NCBI GenBank assembly: GCA_002478505.1
Contig: DLOP01000022.1
Coordinates: 5,565 to 28,478 of the forward strand
DNA length: 22,914 bases
Direction of reading: 5' to 3'
DNA from: Lachnospiraceae bacterium UBA7481
GTDB lineage: Bacteria > Bacillota > Clostridia > Lachnospirales > Lachnospiraceae
Each line of letters begins with the position of its first letter. The stretch's first letter is position 1. Below, in pieces: positions 7,231 through 14,802 of the stretch. The notes below the pieces were generated by a model, which was not told the DNA's origin, did not search any database, and was given only the letters and a program-made list of their open reading frames with translations. Position numbers and translations under genes: made by a program.

Positions 7231-7584
7231 ATGATAAAATGTAGAGATAAAAATGTGTCGGAAAAACTTAAAAAATGGTATGGATCAAAGGAAAGAGACA
7301 TAAATCTGGAGAAATTAAGAGAATTTTGTAAGTGCGCGAATCTGAAATTCGGTGTGATACAGATGGGCCCAAATTGCAATAGCATGCTGTTGGAAACCGA
7401 AAGGGGAAGCGTAAAAATAAAGGAATCCGGTGAAATAGAGAACGGAAGTGGAATTTACTCGCAGTTTGCAGTAGAATGGTACGATGTTGAAATGCTTGAG
7501 AGATTTCTGAGAGAGGACATAAAGCAAATAGAAAGCGGAGAGAAGGACTTAGTATGTTTCGGAGCTCCGATACTGGAGGTATAA
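7231..7584 (+). CDS. Uncharacterised cytoplasmic protein, 117 residues
   Basis: The protein begins MIKCRDKNVSEKLKKWYGSK and is charged and soluble in composition, with 'CKCANLKFGVIQMGPNCNSM' in the middle (three Cys). No known family is recognised. No good ribosome binding site stands directly before ATG 7231. A strong GAGGAGAGG lies 40 nt upstream (7181-7189) and serves no long frame, which suggests that a start region was lost or rearranged. The 3' end overlaps the next gene (ATG 7554) by 31 nt, so the two probably form one operon under the repeated block at 7097-7156. Confidence 0.6.
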   Translation: MIKCRDKNVSEKLKKWYGSKERDINLEKLREFCKCANLKFGVIQMGPNCNSMLLETERGSVKIKESGEIENGSGIYSQFAVEWYDVEMLERFLREDIKQIESGEKDLVCFGAPILEV

Positions 7585-7853
7585 TTGAAAATTCGAACAA
7601 GAAGGTAATCGCAGCTGTTGGTGCTGTCGTGGCTCTTCTGACCATTTGCATGGGAGTGTTCGCATTCACCGATGCAGGGAAAGCTGACGAAGTCAATGTA
7701 AATTCCAGCGATGGCGTGGAATCGGTTGCCTCCGGAAAGATCGAGAGCCTGGACATGGTAAAGACTGACGACAACGGAATGTCCTTGGACCTTACAGCGG
7801 TCAATACGGATGACATCGATCTGACAGACCCTAACTTAGACCTGTACGATTAG
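7554..7853 (+). CDS. Small single-pass membrane protein with Asp-rich exterior, 99 residues
   Basis: ATG 7554 follows GAGAAGG (spacing about 6). After a short N-terminus with 'NSNKK' comes one hydrophobic helix (VIAAVGAVVALLTICMGVFA, about residues 18-37), then an acidic extracytoplasmic part ending 'NTDDIDLTDPNLDLYD'. This is a signal anchor or uncleaved signal; no clear signal peptidase site is obvious. An alternative start near 7584 would need a rare ATT codon. I recognise no family. Its layout (Lys, one helix, acidic tail) is shared by the 407-residue protein at 3868 and the 55-residue protein at 11020, though the sequences are not clearly related. Confidence 0.65.
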   Translation: MFRSSDTGGIIENSNKKVIAAVGAVVALLTICMGVFAFTDAGKADEVNVNSSDGVESVASGKIESLDMVKTDDNGMSLDLTAVNTDDIDLTDPNLDLYD

Positions 7854-7856
7854 GGG

Positions 7857-7979
7857 GTGATCGACAAGACCGATGGCTGGGTCGCAGCGTCCATCGGTGT
7901 CCGCACGAATCGTGATGTTCTACACAATATTGAAACATTTAAACTCATTAAATGGAATCTTATGGGAGAAGTGACATGA
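7857..7979 (+). CDS. Possible 40-residue protein or gene remnant
   Basis: The frame from GTG 7857 begins MIDKTDGWVAASIGVRTNRD and ends '...WNLMGEVT', overlapping the next gene by ATGA (7976-7979). It lies 3 nt after the stop of the 99-residue protein. A G-rich run (7853-7857) touches the start codon and is a poor ribosome binding site. The ATGA overlap favours a real coupled gene; the missing spacing favours a remnant. An 8-bp inverted repeat (ACCGATGG 7869-7876, CCATCGGT 7891-7898) lies inside it. Confidence 0.3.
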   Translation: MIDKTDGWVAASIGVRTNRDVLHNIETFKLIKWNLMGEVT

Positions 7980-8215
7980 AAACTATAAAAATGGTACTTG
8001 GAAATAGGATCATTGCGGAAGTGAATGACGGTGAATTGCATGATTTACTGAACAACAGACATCCATTTGCACTGAAACCACAAGAGCTGTATGACGCATC
8101 ATTTTACGGCATTCCACATTCATCGACGTTTGATGACAGGGTAAAATTGGTTCAAGCAGGTCAGTACTTCTGTTATGTCAAACCTGCACTGAAGATGATC
8201 GTAGTGGAGAGTTAG
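7976..8215 (+). CDS. Uncharacterised small protein, 79 residues
   Basis: ATG 7976 is chosen over ATG 7952 because GGGAGA (7964-7969) is correctly spaced. The protein begins MKTIKMVLGNRIIAEVNDGE and continues with 'PFALKPQELYDASFYGIPHS' and a C-terminal 'QYFCYVKPALKMIVVES'. It is probably a small alpha/beta cytoplasmic protein. No family is recognised. It is the last gene of the run starting at 7231, and a hairpin follows about 65 nt downstream. Confidence 0.6.
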   Translation: MKTIKMVLGNRIIAEVNDGELHDLLNNRHPFALKPQELYDASFYGIPHSSTFDDRVKLVQAGQYFCYVKPALKMIVVES

Positions 8216-8278
8216 GTCAGATACAAGGACACCTAAATCATACACTATGTACATGTGACCAATACCTATGGTTAAGGG

Positions 8279-8306
8279 TGACGGCAATTCCGTCATCATT
8301 GGTTTA
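8279..8306 (+). terminator. Probable rho-independent terminator
   Basis: TGACGG (8279-8284) pairs with CCGTCA (8290-8295), with outer CCAAT/ATTGG arms nearby and a T-rich tail (TTGGTTTATTTT). The stem is short and the T tract interrupted. The 225-nt gap 8216-8440 otherwise holds only AT-rich sequence that probably includes the promoter of the next gene. Confidence 0.45.
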
Positions 8307-8440
8307 TTTTAGATTAATTTACACGGTTTTAAACTGTTTAACATTAAGGAAGAAAATGTTTAGAAAAGTTACACAATTAACTATCAGTTACTGGAAGTAC
8401 TATATATTTATTCAATAATCAATAACAGGGAGGCAAGTTT

Positions 8441-9505
8441 ATGACATTTAAAGATTTTATGGAAATGGAGAAACCATGGAAGTACAACTTTGAGTTTGAG
8501 TGCGGGGATAAGGATTATAAAGCATTGCCTGCTTTCGAAAGGTATTTTACTTACAAAATATCGCCTGAAGCAACTGCTTATGACAGTGCGAATCAATTTA
8601 TTATAAATCATTTTGGTTATTCGCCTATTTGCGATCCAGATGGGAGTGGAAAAGGTTACTATACGTTAATTCACGAAATATACAATGCGCTTTGGCGTTG
8701 GGAAAAAGACAAGAACAGCACATTTGGAACATTGAAAGGCAAACCGGATATATGCGAATTTGGAGCAGACACAATGAACTCGGTGCAGACGGCACTTGGA
8801 TTGACGATTGAGCCGAATAGATGGGGCAATCGCTCGTTCTATTGGACATTGGAATGTTGGGGCAAAGATGGAGAAACTTACGAAAATAAATGGAAAAGCA
8901 TGGCGGCAGAAGAATACATCGAAGCGTATCATACTCTCGGAAATTTTGTGCTTGTCCCCAAATGGTTTAACGGAGATAGAGGAACAAAGTTATATTTAGA
9001 TAGAAATGAGGAAACGCCGGGTTATGTCTGGAGTAAAGAAGATGGAGGATACTACAAAAAAGTTGATGACTTTTGGGATTTGTCGCTTGAATATCTTTAT
9101 GATAATGGCTTTCATAAAAAGATTAATAAAAGTACAGTTAATTTTGATAAAGAGATGTTCGATTGGTACATCAACTACTTTTTCCTGTGGGATTATGTAG
9201 AGGATAAAGGTGAGTGCTATAAGCCTAAACATATTGCCATAAAAGAAAACGGTGAAAGAGACTTTACAGAATTTTTCAAAACATCAACAGAACTTATCCT
9301 TCGCCGCGGAAAGTTTATGACCGCTATGCAGATGCTCAAACAGGACGATTATCATAAACTTCAAAGCGGCATTTTTGATACAAGCACAATTTATAGTGGC
9401 TATGACAGTGTTATTTCTGAAATTGAAAAGAAAATATCCCTTAATGATTCCGCAAAGGCTATTATGAATGGATTGAAAAACAAGGAAGGTTTTAGAGGAA
9501 TATAA
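8441..9505 (+). CDS. Uncharacterised protein, 354 residues, with an 'H-T-L-G-N-F' motif
   Basis: ATG 8441 has a clear GGGAGG ribosome binding site. The protein is soluble and rich in aromatic residues. It contains 'YHTLGNFVLVPKWFN' at about residues 168-182. This resembles the 'H-x-I-G-N-L-x-L-x-P..N' segment in GmrSD/DUF1524-type nuclease-related proteins, but I see no full HNH set, so nuclease function is not supported. The second half has several Trp/Tyr-rich stretches ('FDWYINYFFLWDYVEDKGEC') and ends 'LKNKEGFRGI'. From memory such proteins recur as uncharacterised singletons in Firmicutes. Immediately after the last codons lies a fragment of a different gene (9501-9543), so the 3' boundary is a recombination junction. 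Confidence 0.75.
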   Translation: MTFKDFMEMEKPWKYNFEFECGDKDYKALPAFERYFTYKISPEATAYDSANQFIINHFGYSPICDPDGSGKGYYTLIHEIYNALWRWEKDKNSTFGTLKGKPDICEFGADTMNSVQTALGLTIEPNRWGNRSFYWTLECWGKDGETYENKWKSMAAEEYIEAYHTLGNFVLVPKWFNGDRGTKLYLDRNEETPGYVWSKEDGGYYKKVDDFWDLSLEYLYDNGFHKKINKSTVNFDKEMFDWYINYFFLWDYVEDKGECYKPKHIAIKENGERDFTEFFKTSTELILRRGKFMTAMQMLKQDDYHKLQSGIFDTSTIYSGYDSVISEIEKKISLNDSAKAIMNGLKNKEGFRGI

Positions 9506-9543
9506 TAACTGGCTGAAGGGGAAGTTGGATGAGAGTGAAAAAA
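9501..9543 (+). pseudogene. Fragment related to the gene at 12592
   Basis: Bases 9502-9543 match 12872-12913 at about 37 of 42 positions (ATAATAACTGGCTGA, then GAAGTTGGA and GAGAGTGAAAAA). In the matching frame it reads 'YNNWLKGKLDESEKK' against 'DNNWLRQKLEESEKA'. Nothing else of that gene is present. The ATG used by the frameshifted phosphoesterase (9529) lies inside this fragment. Confidence 0.7.
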
Positions 9544-10466
9544 AACAGACATTTCTACCTTACGGGCGACTGCCATGGAGATATTAAAAAAATTGATTTT
9601 TTTGCCAAAATCACGATACCGGCAAGGATGATATCATGATCATTTTGGGAGATGCCGGCATCAACTACTGGCTGGATAAAACAGATCAAAAGGTAAAAAA
9701 GTATCTTTCCGGGCTGCCCATAAGTTTTTTGGTGGTACACGGAAACCATGAGGCAAGGGCATCAGAGATAGAATCCTATAAGGAACGAAATTGGATGGGA
9801 GGGACCGTGTATTATGAGGAAGAATTCCCGGACATTTTATTTGCAAAGGACGGCGAGATTTATAATTTTGACGGCAAGAAGGGGATTGTGATCGGTGGGG
9901 CATACAGTGTGGATAAGGCATACAGATTATCCGTAGGTCAGCCATGGTTTGAAAGCGAACAGCCCTCTGCAGAGATAAAATCCTATGTGGAAGAACAACT
10001 GCAGGCCCATGATTGGACGGTGGACTATGTGCTGTCCCATACCTGCCCGCTGTTTATGGAACCCACAGATTTGCTTCTGGATGACATTGACTGGGGCAAG
10101 GTGGACAAGACAACGGAGGAATGGCTGGAACAGATACATAAAAAGCTGAAATATCAGAAGTGGTATTTTGGACACTTCCATGAAAACCGTTACTATGCCA
10201 CTATGGAAATACTTTATGAAGAAATCAAAGAACTGGGTTCCAATGACTTTTTGCAAAGAGTGGGAAGACCCAAATACAGGCGAGGCGAATGTGTCATGTT
10301 TTCCAATGGTTCGGATGATATATATGGCAGGATAGAGGTAGTGGATGCCTATGGAACCTATGGACAGCCAAGAGAGGTGTCCTATGACATAGAAGGGATT
10401 GACGGGACACAGTGCGATAAGACCCTGTATAAGCATATCCCGGAATCGTCGGTGGAAAGGATATAA
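9529..10466 (+). pseudogene. Calcineurin-like metallophosphoesterase split by a -1 frameshift
   Basis: ATG 9529, with AAGGGGAAG upstream, opens 'RHFYLTGDCHGDIKKIDFF', which holds the first metal motif (G-D-x-H). This frame ends at a TGA near 9640. In the -1 frame, starting from the T7 run at 9597-9603, the protein continues 'CQNHDTGKDDIMIILGDAGI' and then GNHE, 'GGAYSVDK', 'LSHTCP' and 'WYFGHFHEN', the remaining metal and active-site motifs, to TAA/stop at 10466. The restored protein is about 312 residues, typical for the family, and is a paralogue of the gene at 15629. Without frameshifting, translation from ATG 9636 would lack the first motif and be inactive. Substrate unknown; family members hydrolyse phosphomonoesters, phosphodiesters or nucleotides. 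Confidence 0.8.
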
Positions 10467-10698
10467 AGAATGAGGCTATTCATTTTTTTAAAATACACAG
10501 ATTTTGATACCGTCCTGTGCAGGAAGTGTGACACAGAGCAGGAAACATACAAAATAGAGAAAGAAATCGGAGATAAATATCATTTACTCTATAGTTAAAA
10601 TATTTTATATAAAAATTATGATTAATCTGGTAGACTGATAACTGACCCTGAAACGGTAGGAAAGGTCTCAGCAATAATAAGAAAGTGGGTTGACTTAA

Positions 10699-10986
10699 AT
10701 GTATGAAACATTGTTGGATATGCCGTTAAAACTTCAAATGCAGAATATTGGTGCGGAAGTGTCCAGAATGGTCCGTTTTATGCAAACAAAACCTGAAAGA
10801 GCGTTTTCCAGGGGGCAAGAAGCTATAAAAATGCTAAACGTACTGGCTAACGCCCCAAAGGCAAACGCGAGGAAGAGAGAATTCGAACAAATGGCAGAAG
10901 AAATAGATAATTACCTCAAAGGTGGTGAAAAATGGGACATTAATGTTGAACAAATGCTTCGGCAATATGAAATATTCAACGAATGA
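10699..10986 (+). CDS. Small helical protein, 95 residues, unknown
   Basis: The protein begins MYETLLDMPLKLQMQNIGAE, continues with 'RFMQTKPERAFSRGQEAIKM' and ends 'EQMLRQYEIFNE'. It is predicted to be almost entirely alpha-helical and lightly charged, with no membrane segment. I do not recognise a family. The ribosome binding site is weak (AAGTGGG, 10684-10690). The 232-nt gap before it (10467-10698) has no convincing gene, only a 35-codon frame at 10470 with no clear support. Confidence 0.6.
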   Translation: MYETLLDMPLKLQMQNIGAEVSRMVRFMQTKPERAFSRGQEAIKMLNVLANAPKANARKREFEQMAEEIDNYLKGGEKWDINVEQMLRQYEIFNE

Positions 10987-11019
10987 AAAATAAGTAAAAG
11001 CAACAAAGAAAAGAAAGGC

Positions 11020-11187
11020 ATGAAAAAGAGATCAATCATATGTATTACAGTTTCTGCTGTGGTCATATTGACAGCAATAGCATGTATCATGATATTCATG
11101 AACGGAAATAAGAGAAACGTACAGGATGAAGTTATGGTTGCATCCAATGAGGCGGCAACACCTGCTCCGTCTATTTGGAGTGCATAA
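11020..11187 (+). CDS. 55-residue single-pass membrane or exported peptide
   Basis: The ORF encodes MKKRSIICITVSAVVILTAI, then 'ACIMIFMNGNKR' and a short extracytoplasmic tail ending 'TPAPSIWSA'. The KKR plus hydrophobic run of about 20 residues is a signal anchor; a lipobox ('LTAIAC') is possible but non-canonical. GAAAGG stands almost against the start, so translation may be coupled to the gene 33 nt upstream. I recognise no family. Confidence 0.5.
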   Translation: MKKRSIICITVSAVVILTAIACIMIFMNGNKRNVQDEVMVASNEAATPAPSIWSA

Positions 11188-11201
11188 AGGGAATAAATCA
11201 A

Positions 11202-11264
11202 ATGATCGAAAGAAGAGCTGAACGATTGTTTGAAAAATTTTCCGATTTTAAAATACAACTATAA
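11202..11264 (+). other. 20-codon ORF, possible 5' gene stub
   Basis: The ORF encodes MIERRAERLFEKFSDFKIQL and then stops. AAAGGG (11186-11191) lies about 10 nt upstream of the ATG. It could be a stub of a lost gene; there is no other support. Confidence 0.25.
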
Positions 11265-11344
11265 TTGTTGAAGACCTATGCAGTTAGCGACATACACAGT
11301 TTTTATTCAGCTTTTATAGGAAGATATGTGATAGAAAGGAAACT

Positions 11345-11713
11345 ATGGATCGGATGGATTGCACTTTTTATTTTATTCTTAATAAGAAAGATCTGAACAT
11401 AACTCTTAAAGAAGAAATTCGAAACAGAATATGTCGGTGGTGTGCGGAAATTGTCGAGGTTAGGAATTATGTAGTTAGATACGGATCCGATATCCGCAGC
11501 GGGCTAAAGTTAAAAGAGGAATTTCAACAGAAAAGCGAGGAGCAGGTCAATATTATATATGTGAATTGTGAGGAAGGCGATGCAACATTGCTCAATCAGT
11601 GGCAAAGAATGCTGTTTTTCAACACGGTAAGACAGCTTGAAGAGGATATCGACTCTTTGGAGATCGTACAGCAAATTTTAGAGGATTGCAAACAGGATGA
11701 CTGCGATGTATGA
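11345..11713 (+). CDS. Uncharacterised cytoplasmic protein, 122 residues
   Basis: ATG 11345 is preceded by GAAAGGAAA (spacing about 5). The protein begins MDRMDCTFYFILNKKDLNIT and has the segments 'NRICRWCAEIVEVRNYVVRY' and 'LLNQWQRMLFFNTVRQLEED', ending in an acidic 'LEDCKQDDCDV'. Composition suggests an alpha/beta cytoplasmic protein; no membrane segment. I do not recognise a family. It stands alone between gaps of about 160 nt on each side. Confidence 0.65.
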   Translation: MDRMDCTFYFILNKKDLNITLKEEIRNRICRWCAEIVEVRNYVVRYGSDIRSGLKLKEEFQQKSEEQVNIIYVNCEEGDATLLNQWQRMLFFNTVRQLEEDIDSLEIVQQILEDCKQDDCDV

Positions 11714-11808
11714 AAAAACCAAGGCGTGCAAGTTGGCAAACGCCTACCGGCTGCCTAAAATAAGTAAATAGAGAAGATGAAATCATTCGAAAATATTGTA
11801 AAGGCATA

Positions 11809-11817
11809 TGGTATAAT
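11809..11817 (+). promoter_or_regulatory. Extended -10 promoter for the 206-residue gene
   Basis: TGG-TATAAT (11809-11817) is a good extended -10. No well-spaced -35 hexamer is visible, which is common for extended -10 promoters. The gene starts 57 nt downstream. Confidence 0.5.
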
Positions 11818-11874
11818 GCTAATACAAGCCACAAAAGCCGCCTTATGTCGCATAGGTTTTAGAAAGGGAATATA

Positions 11875-12495
11875 ATGACTGACCGAAAAAGAGATTTGGA
11901 GATGGCGAAGGAAGGACTTACAGAGGCGGATTTGACAAATAATGTCTGGAACAAATATCTGTTTGTTTCTGAGGTAATGGGAAAACGGTTTATCCACCCA
12001 TGGAAGTTAGTCAAGTATATAAAAAGAAGTCTGAAATGGAGCTGGCAGCGCATTACGCGAGGATTTTCGGATGGGGACATATGGTGGATGGAAACATACT
12101 TACAGATGCTGCTTCCGGATATGCTTCAATATTTGAAAGATCACCGCATGGGTTCGCCTGTCTGCTTAAGCCGTACGGACAAGCCGGAGGACGATAGCTG
12201 CCATGAAGAGTGGGATAAAGTTTTGGATCAGATGATTTTTTTGTGGAGAGAGTCATATGAATATAGCAGCTCCAAGAAGAATCCTTACGAAGAAGAATAT
12301 ATGGAGATGTTGGATAATTATTATGGTAAGTATGGTCCCAATACAGGCTTCGCGATGATGCGCAATGATCCGAAATATAAGAAAATAGCGGATAAATACG
12401 AGAAAACGGAAGGCGAGATAAACCAATATAGAGAAGAATGCAAGGACAAAGCGCTGGATATGCTGAAAGAATATTTTCATTGCCTATGGGATTAA
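11875..12495 (+). CDS. Uncharacterised protein, 206 residues
   Basis: ATG 11875 follows AAAGGG (11863-11868). The protein is cytoplasmic and charged: 'SWQRITRGFSDGDIWWMETY', then 'EEWDKVLDQMIFLWRESYEY', 'KKNPYEEEYMEMLDNYYGKY' and a final 'KALDMLKEYFHCLWD'. From memory, proteins with the same order (a 'FS..D.W..' start, an 'EEW...L..M' centre, a 'KNPYEEEY' motif, an 'LWD' end) recur in Firmicutes accessory and prophage-like regions without known function. It has its own extended -10 promoter, and an AT-rich gap of about 96 nt separates it from the next gene. Confidence 0.72.
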   Translation: MTDRKRDLEMAKEGLTEADLTNNVWNKYLFVSEVMGKRFIHPWKLVKYIKRSLKWSWQRITRGFSDGDIWWMETYLQMLLPDMLQYLKDHRMGSPVCLSRTDKPEDDSCHEEWDKVLDQMIFLWRESYEYSSSKKNPYEEEYMEMLDNYYGKYGPNTGFAMMRNDPKYKKIADKYEKTEGEINQYREECKDKALDMLKEYFHCLWD

Positions 12496-12591
12496 TGCGA
12501 CGATTTCTTTTTTTAGAAGAAATAGCAATACATATTATACAAGGCCGTATTAGAGACTGCAGGGTGATGAGAAAACGGGGGATATGGAATC

Positions 12592-13245
12592 ATGGATAAG
12601 GGAACAAATCACCAGACAAAGAAAGTAAATATTTTTAATCAGGAGAAGCGTAAAATACTGTGCATTGCTAATCAACATGATTATCTGGGTGATGGTACGA
12701 TATTTCATCATGAAGAACTTCAGGTTGGGAAACAATACACTTTTGTAAAGGGAGAAAGGATGGTCTATGGCTTAATGGTCCATTTGGATGAGCTTCCCTG
12801 TGAGTGTGGGTATCAGTCTTATCTTTTTGAAGAATTACAGCCTTATGATGCAAAGATTTTAGAAAAGGAAGATAATAACTGGCTGAGACAGAAGTTGGAG
12901 GAGAGTGAAAAAGCCATAAAAGAGGGGCGTATGCGTTCTTATTCGTTTGAGGAATTTAAGCAGAGGATGAATCAGAGGTGGGAAGCCTTAAGGGCTTGTC
13001 ATGAAGCGGATAAAACTGTGGCAACCACCTGCTATGGAGAATCAGTGGAAAGTACGATGCGGGAAGAAGGAGAATCCGATGAAAGCTGCAATAGAAATGC
13101 GCAGATAGCAGGACATCATGGCGTTGAAGGGGAAGATTTAGAGAAGATAGTTAATGACTTCATGGAGATGGACAGTGATTTGCTATATAATAATTACAAA
13201 AAAGAAAGTCTGCCACTATTAGACATTCCTGATGATATAGTGTAG
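12592..13245 (+). CDS. Uncharacterised protein, 217 residues, source family of the fragment at 9501
   Basis: ATG 12592 follows GGGGGA (12577-12582). The N-terminal half ('RKILCIANQHDYLGDGTIFH', 'EELQVGKQYTFVKGERMVYG', 'ELPCECGYQSYLFEEL') looks like a small beta-barrel of about 80 residues. The second half is helical and charged ('NNWLRQKLEESEKAIKEGRM', 'SYSFEEFKQRMNQRWEAL'), with a low-complexity acidic stretch and the tail 'LPLLDIPDDIV'. I recognise a recurring Firmicutes pattern in the first half but no function. A second copy of its middle part survives as a 42-nt fragment upstream of the phosphoesterase at 9529, so this gene type has been mobile or duplicated within the island. Confidence 0.7.
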   Translation: MDKGTNHQTKKVNIFNQEKRKILCIANQHDYLGDGTIFHHEELQVGKQYTFVKGERMVYGLMVHLDELPCECGYQSYLFEELQPYDAKILEKEDNNWLRQKLEESEKAIKEGRMRSYSFEEFKQRMNQRWEALRACHEADKTVATTCYGESVESTMREEGESDESCNRNAQIAGHHGVEGEDLEKIVNDFMEMDSDLLYNNYKKESLPLLDIPDDIV

Positions 13246-13312
13246 TGTGATTGATTCCGATGTGAAAACTCAAAATGTGCAATTGGATGTGTAGAGTTAT
13301 GAGGAGGTGCCT

Positions 13313-14107
13313 GTGATATATGCAATTTCTGACATACACGGCTGCCTAGACGCATTTGAAAAGAGATTGGAGCAGATAAATCCGGAGCTTCAAAAGGAAG
13401 GAAACCGGCTTGTGCTGCTGGGAGACTACATTGACAGAGGTCCCGACAGTTACAGGGTGCTGAATCGTGTGCATTCTTTGCAGAAACAGTATGGCGATGA
13501 GAAGATAATTGTTTTGAAAGGAAATCATGAGGCATGGTTTGAAGATTTTCTGGCAGGAAGAGGACGTGATTGGCTGGCGGAGGACGATAATTATAATACC
13601 AGCGGAACCTTTCTGACAGAGGAACAAAGAGCGGAGCAGGACAAAATTTGTTCCAGGGAGGATAAGATTGATTACTTTGTCAGAACCATTAATGCAAATC
13701 ACCGGGAACTGCTTTCGTGGATGAACAAACTGCCCTGTTACTATGAGACAGCCACACAGATTTTCGTTCATGCGGGCGTGGACGAGGAAATACCTGAGGA
13801 GGAAATGGCATACTGCACTCTGGCAACGCCGGAGTATGTGATGACTGGCAAATATCCGCCAGCAATCGGGAAATTTTATAAGGATATCATTGCGGGTCAT
13901 GTGTCGGCGAAAACTGCTGCAGATTATGCTGGTCACAGTAAAGACCGGGGCTTTCAGGGCATTTTCTATGATGGGTACAGTCATTATTACATAGACGGAT
14001 CTGTGGAACACACAGGAAATCTTTTATGTCTTGCATATGATGAGGAGAAAAAGAAGTATTATGAGCTGAAAAGTGATGGGAGGCTTGTGCTAATAAAAAT
14101 CCCGTGA
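13313..14107 (+). CDS. PPP-type calcineurin-like phosphoesterase, 264 residues
   Basis: GTG 13313 is chosen because GAGGAGG (13301-13307) is correctly spaced; the GTG at 13307 overlaps it. All metal-binding motifs of the PPP phosphatase class are visible: 'AISDIHGCL' (about 3-11), 'LGDYIDRGPDS' (about 39-49), 'KGNHE' (about 73-77), 'VHAGVDEE' and 'AGHVS'. PPP-class bacterial enzymes are Ser/Thr or Tyr protein phosphatases (PrpE/PrpA-like) or symmetrical diadenosine tetraphosphatases (ApaH-like). The protein is somewhat longer than the minimal phosphatase, and the substrate cannot be told from sequence. It is cytoplasmic. It is one of four phosphoesterase genes plus a stub within 6.8 kb. Confidence 0.85.
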   Translation: MIYAISDIHGCLDAFEKRLEQINPELQKEGNRLVLLGDYIDRGPDSYRVLNRVHSLQKQYGDEKIIVLKGNHEAWFEDFLAGRGRDWLAEDDNYNTSGTFLTEEQRAEQDKICSREDKIDYFVRTINANHRELLSWMNKLPCYYETATQIFVHAGVDEEIPEEEMAYCTLATPEYVMTGKYPPAIGKFYKDIIAGHVSAKTAADYAGHSKDRGFQGIFYDGYSHYYIDGSVEHTGNLLCLAYDEEKKKYYELKSDGRLVLIKIP

Positions 14108-14174
14108 AGGATGAAGAGATACGGCGCTCTTCGGGCTGATGAATAACAAAGAAATATATGAGAAGGATTTAAGG

Positions 14175-14747
14175 ATGGATCAGATTGTGGAAGCGGAACA
14201 GGAAAAAGAAGTTTATGTATTGGGGTTATGGGAATGCTTTGGAGAGATGTCAATCTGCGGTGCCTATACAAGCAAATTGAAATTGATTGAAGGATATCAG
14301 AGAATCATGGATGGAAATGTGAGATGCAAACCATTCACGGATTCTCCACGGAAACCGGTTATTTATAGATATCATGCAAATGAATTTTTAGGAGAGCTGC
14401 CGGAATGGAACGATGGGAAATTGTTTGTGGACGAAACCGAACATGAAATCGGCATACAAGAAGTGCGGGAAAAAGTTGAAATATATAACGATGGTGTTTT
14501 TCAAGTGTTTTGCAATTTTAACTTTGAGGGAAATCCCAAAATACAGGTAAGATATATTGGGGGTGAGGAAGATGAAATTACAGATGTGGATGTATTTCTT
14601 GATACGGGCGCGATCGAGGGAGAGTTTTCAGCCTTTTATGTCAGCTATATCCTGCCTTTGTTAAAGAAATGGTATAATGATAATAAAGAAATACTCAGAA
14701 AAATATGGAAAACTAAGTGTTATATACATATTCCTGACTGGCTGTAA
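14175..14747 (+). CDS. Uncharacterised protein, 190 residues
   Basis: ATG 14175 is preferred because AGAAGGA (14161-14167) lies 7 nt upstream; the frame is also open from ATG 14139 without a ribosome binding site. The protein begins MDQIVEAEQEKEVYVLGLWE. The C-terminal 70 residues, 'GNPKIQVRYIGGEEDEITDV' followed by a 'FLDTGAIEGEF' strand, then 'LPLLKKWYNDNKEILRKIWK', resemble the general layout of DUF4160-like small domains (a beta meander followed by 'L...W...N...L...W'). This is a weak resemblance. It lies between two PPP-type phosphoesterases, with gaps of 67 nt before and 55 nt after, so a shared operon is likely; a functional link is inference only. Confidence 0.7.
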   Translation: MDQIVEAEQEKEVYVLGLWECFGEMSICGAYTSKLKLIEGYQRIMDGNVRCKPFTDSPRKPVIYRYHANEFLGELPEWNDGKLFVDETEHEIGIQEVREKVEIYNDGVFQVFCNFNFEGNPKIQVRYIGGEEDEITDVDVFLDTGAIEGEFSAFYVSYILPLLKKWYNDNKEILRKIWKTKCYIHIPDWL

Positions 14748-14802
14748 TCCGATAAAAGAGAGTATGTGATGACGGAGAAGGCAGGAAGAAAAGGAGTCGG
14801 AT

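Noticed and set aside
7200..7234. Tiny leader peptides after the strong GAGGAGAGG at 7181
   Set aside because: Only 7-codon frames are possible (from TTG 7200 or ATG 7211); too short to support, although the orphan ribosome binding site is noted.
8441..9505. GmrSD/DUF1524 nuclease
   Set aside because: Only the short 'HTLGNFVLVP' segment resembles it; no complete HNH or ParB-like motif set is present.
10470..10577. 35-codon open frame starting MRLFIFLKYTDF
   Set aside because: No ribosome binding site beyond chance, low complexity, no coupling to neighbours; treated as non-coding.
13346..14011. 221-codon open frame on the minus strand
   Set aside because: It is the antisense shadow of the phosphoesterase at 13313, which carries all expected motifs; the shadow product shows no recognisable domain.
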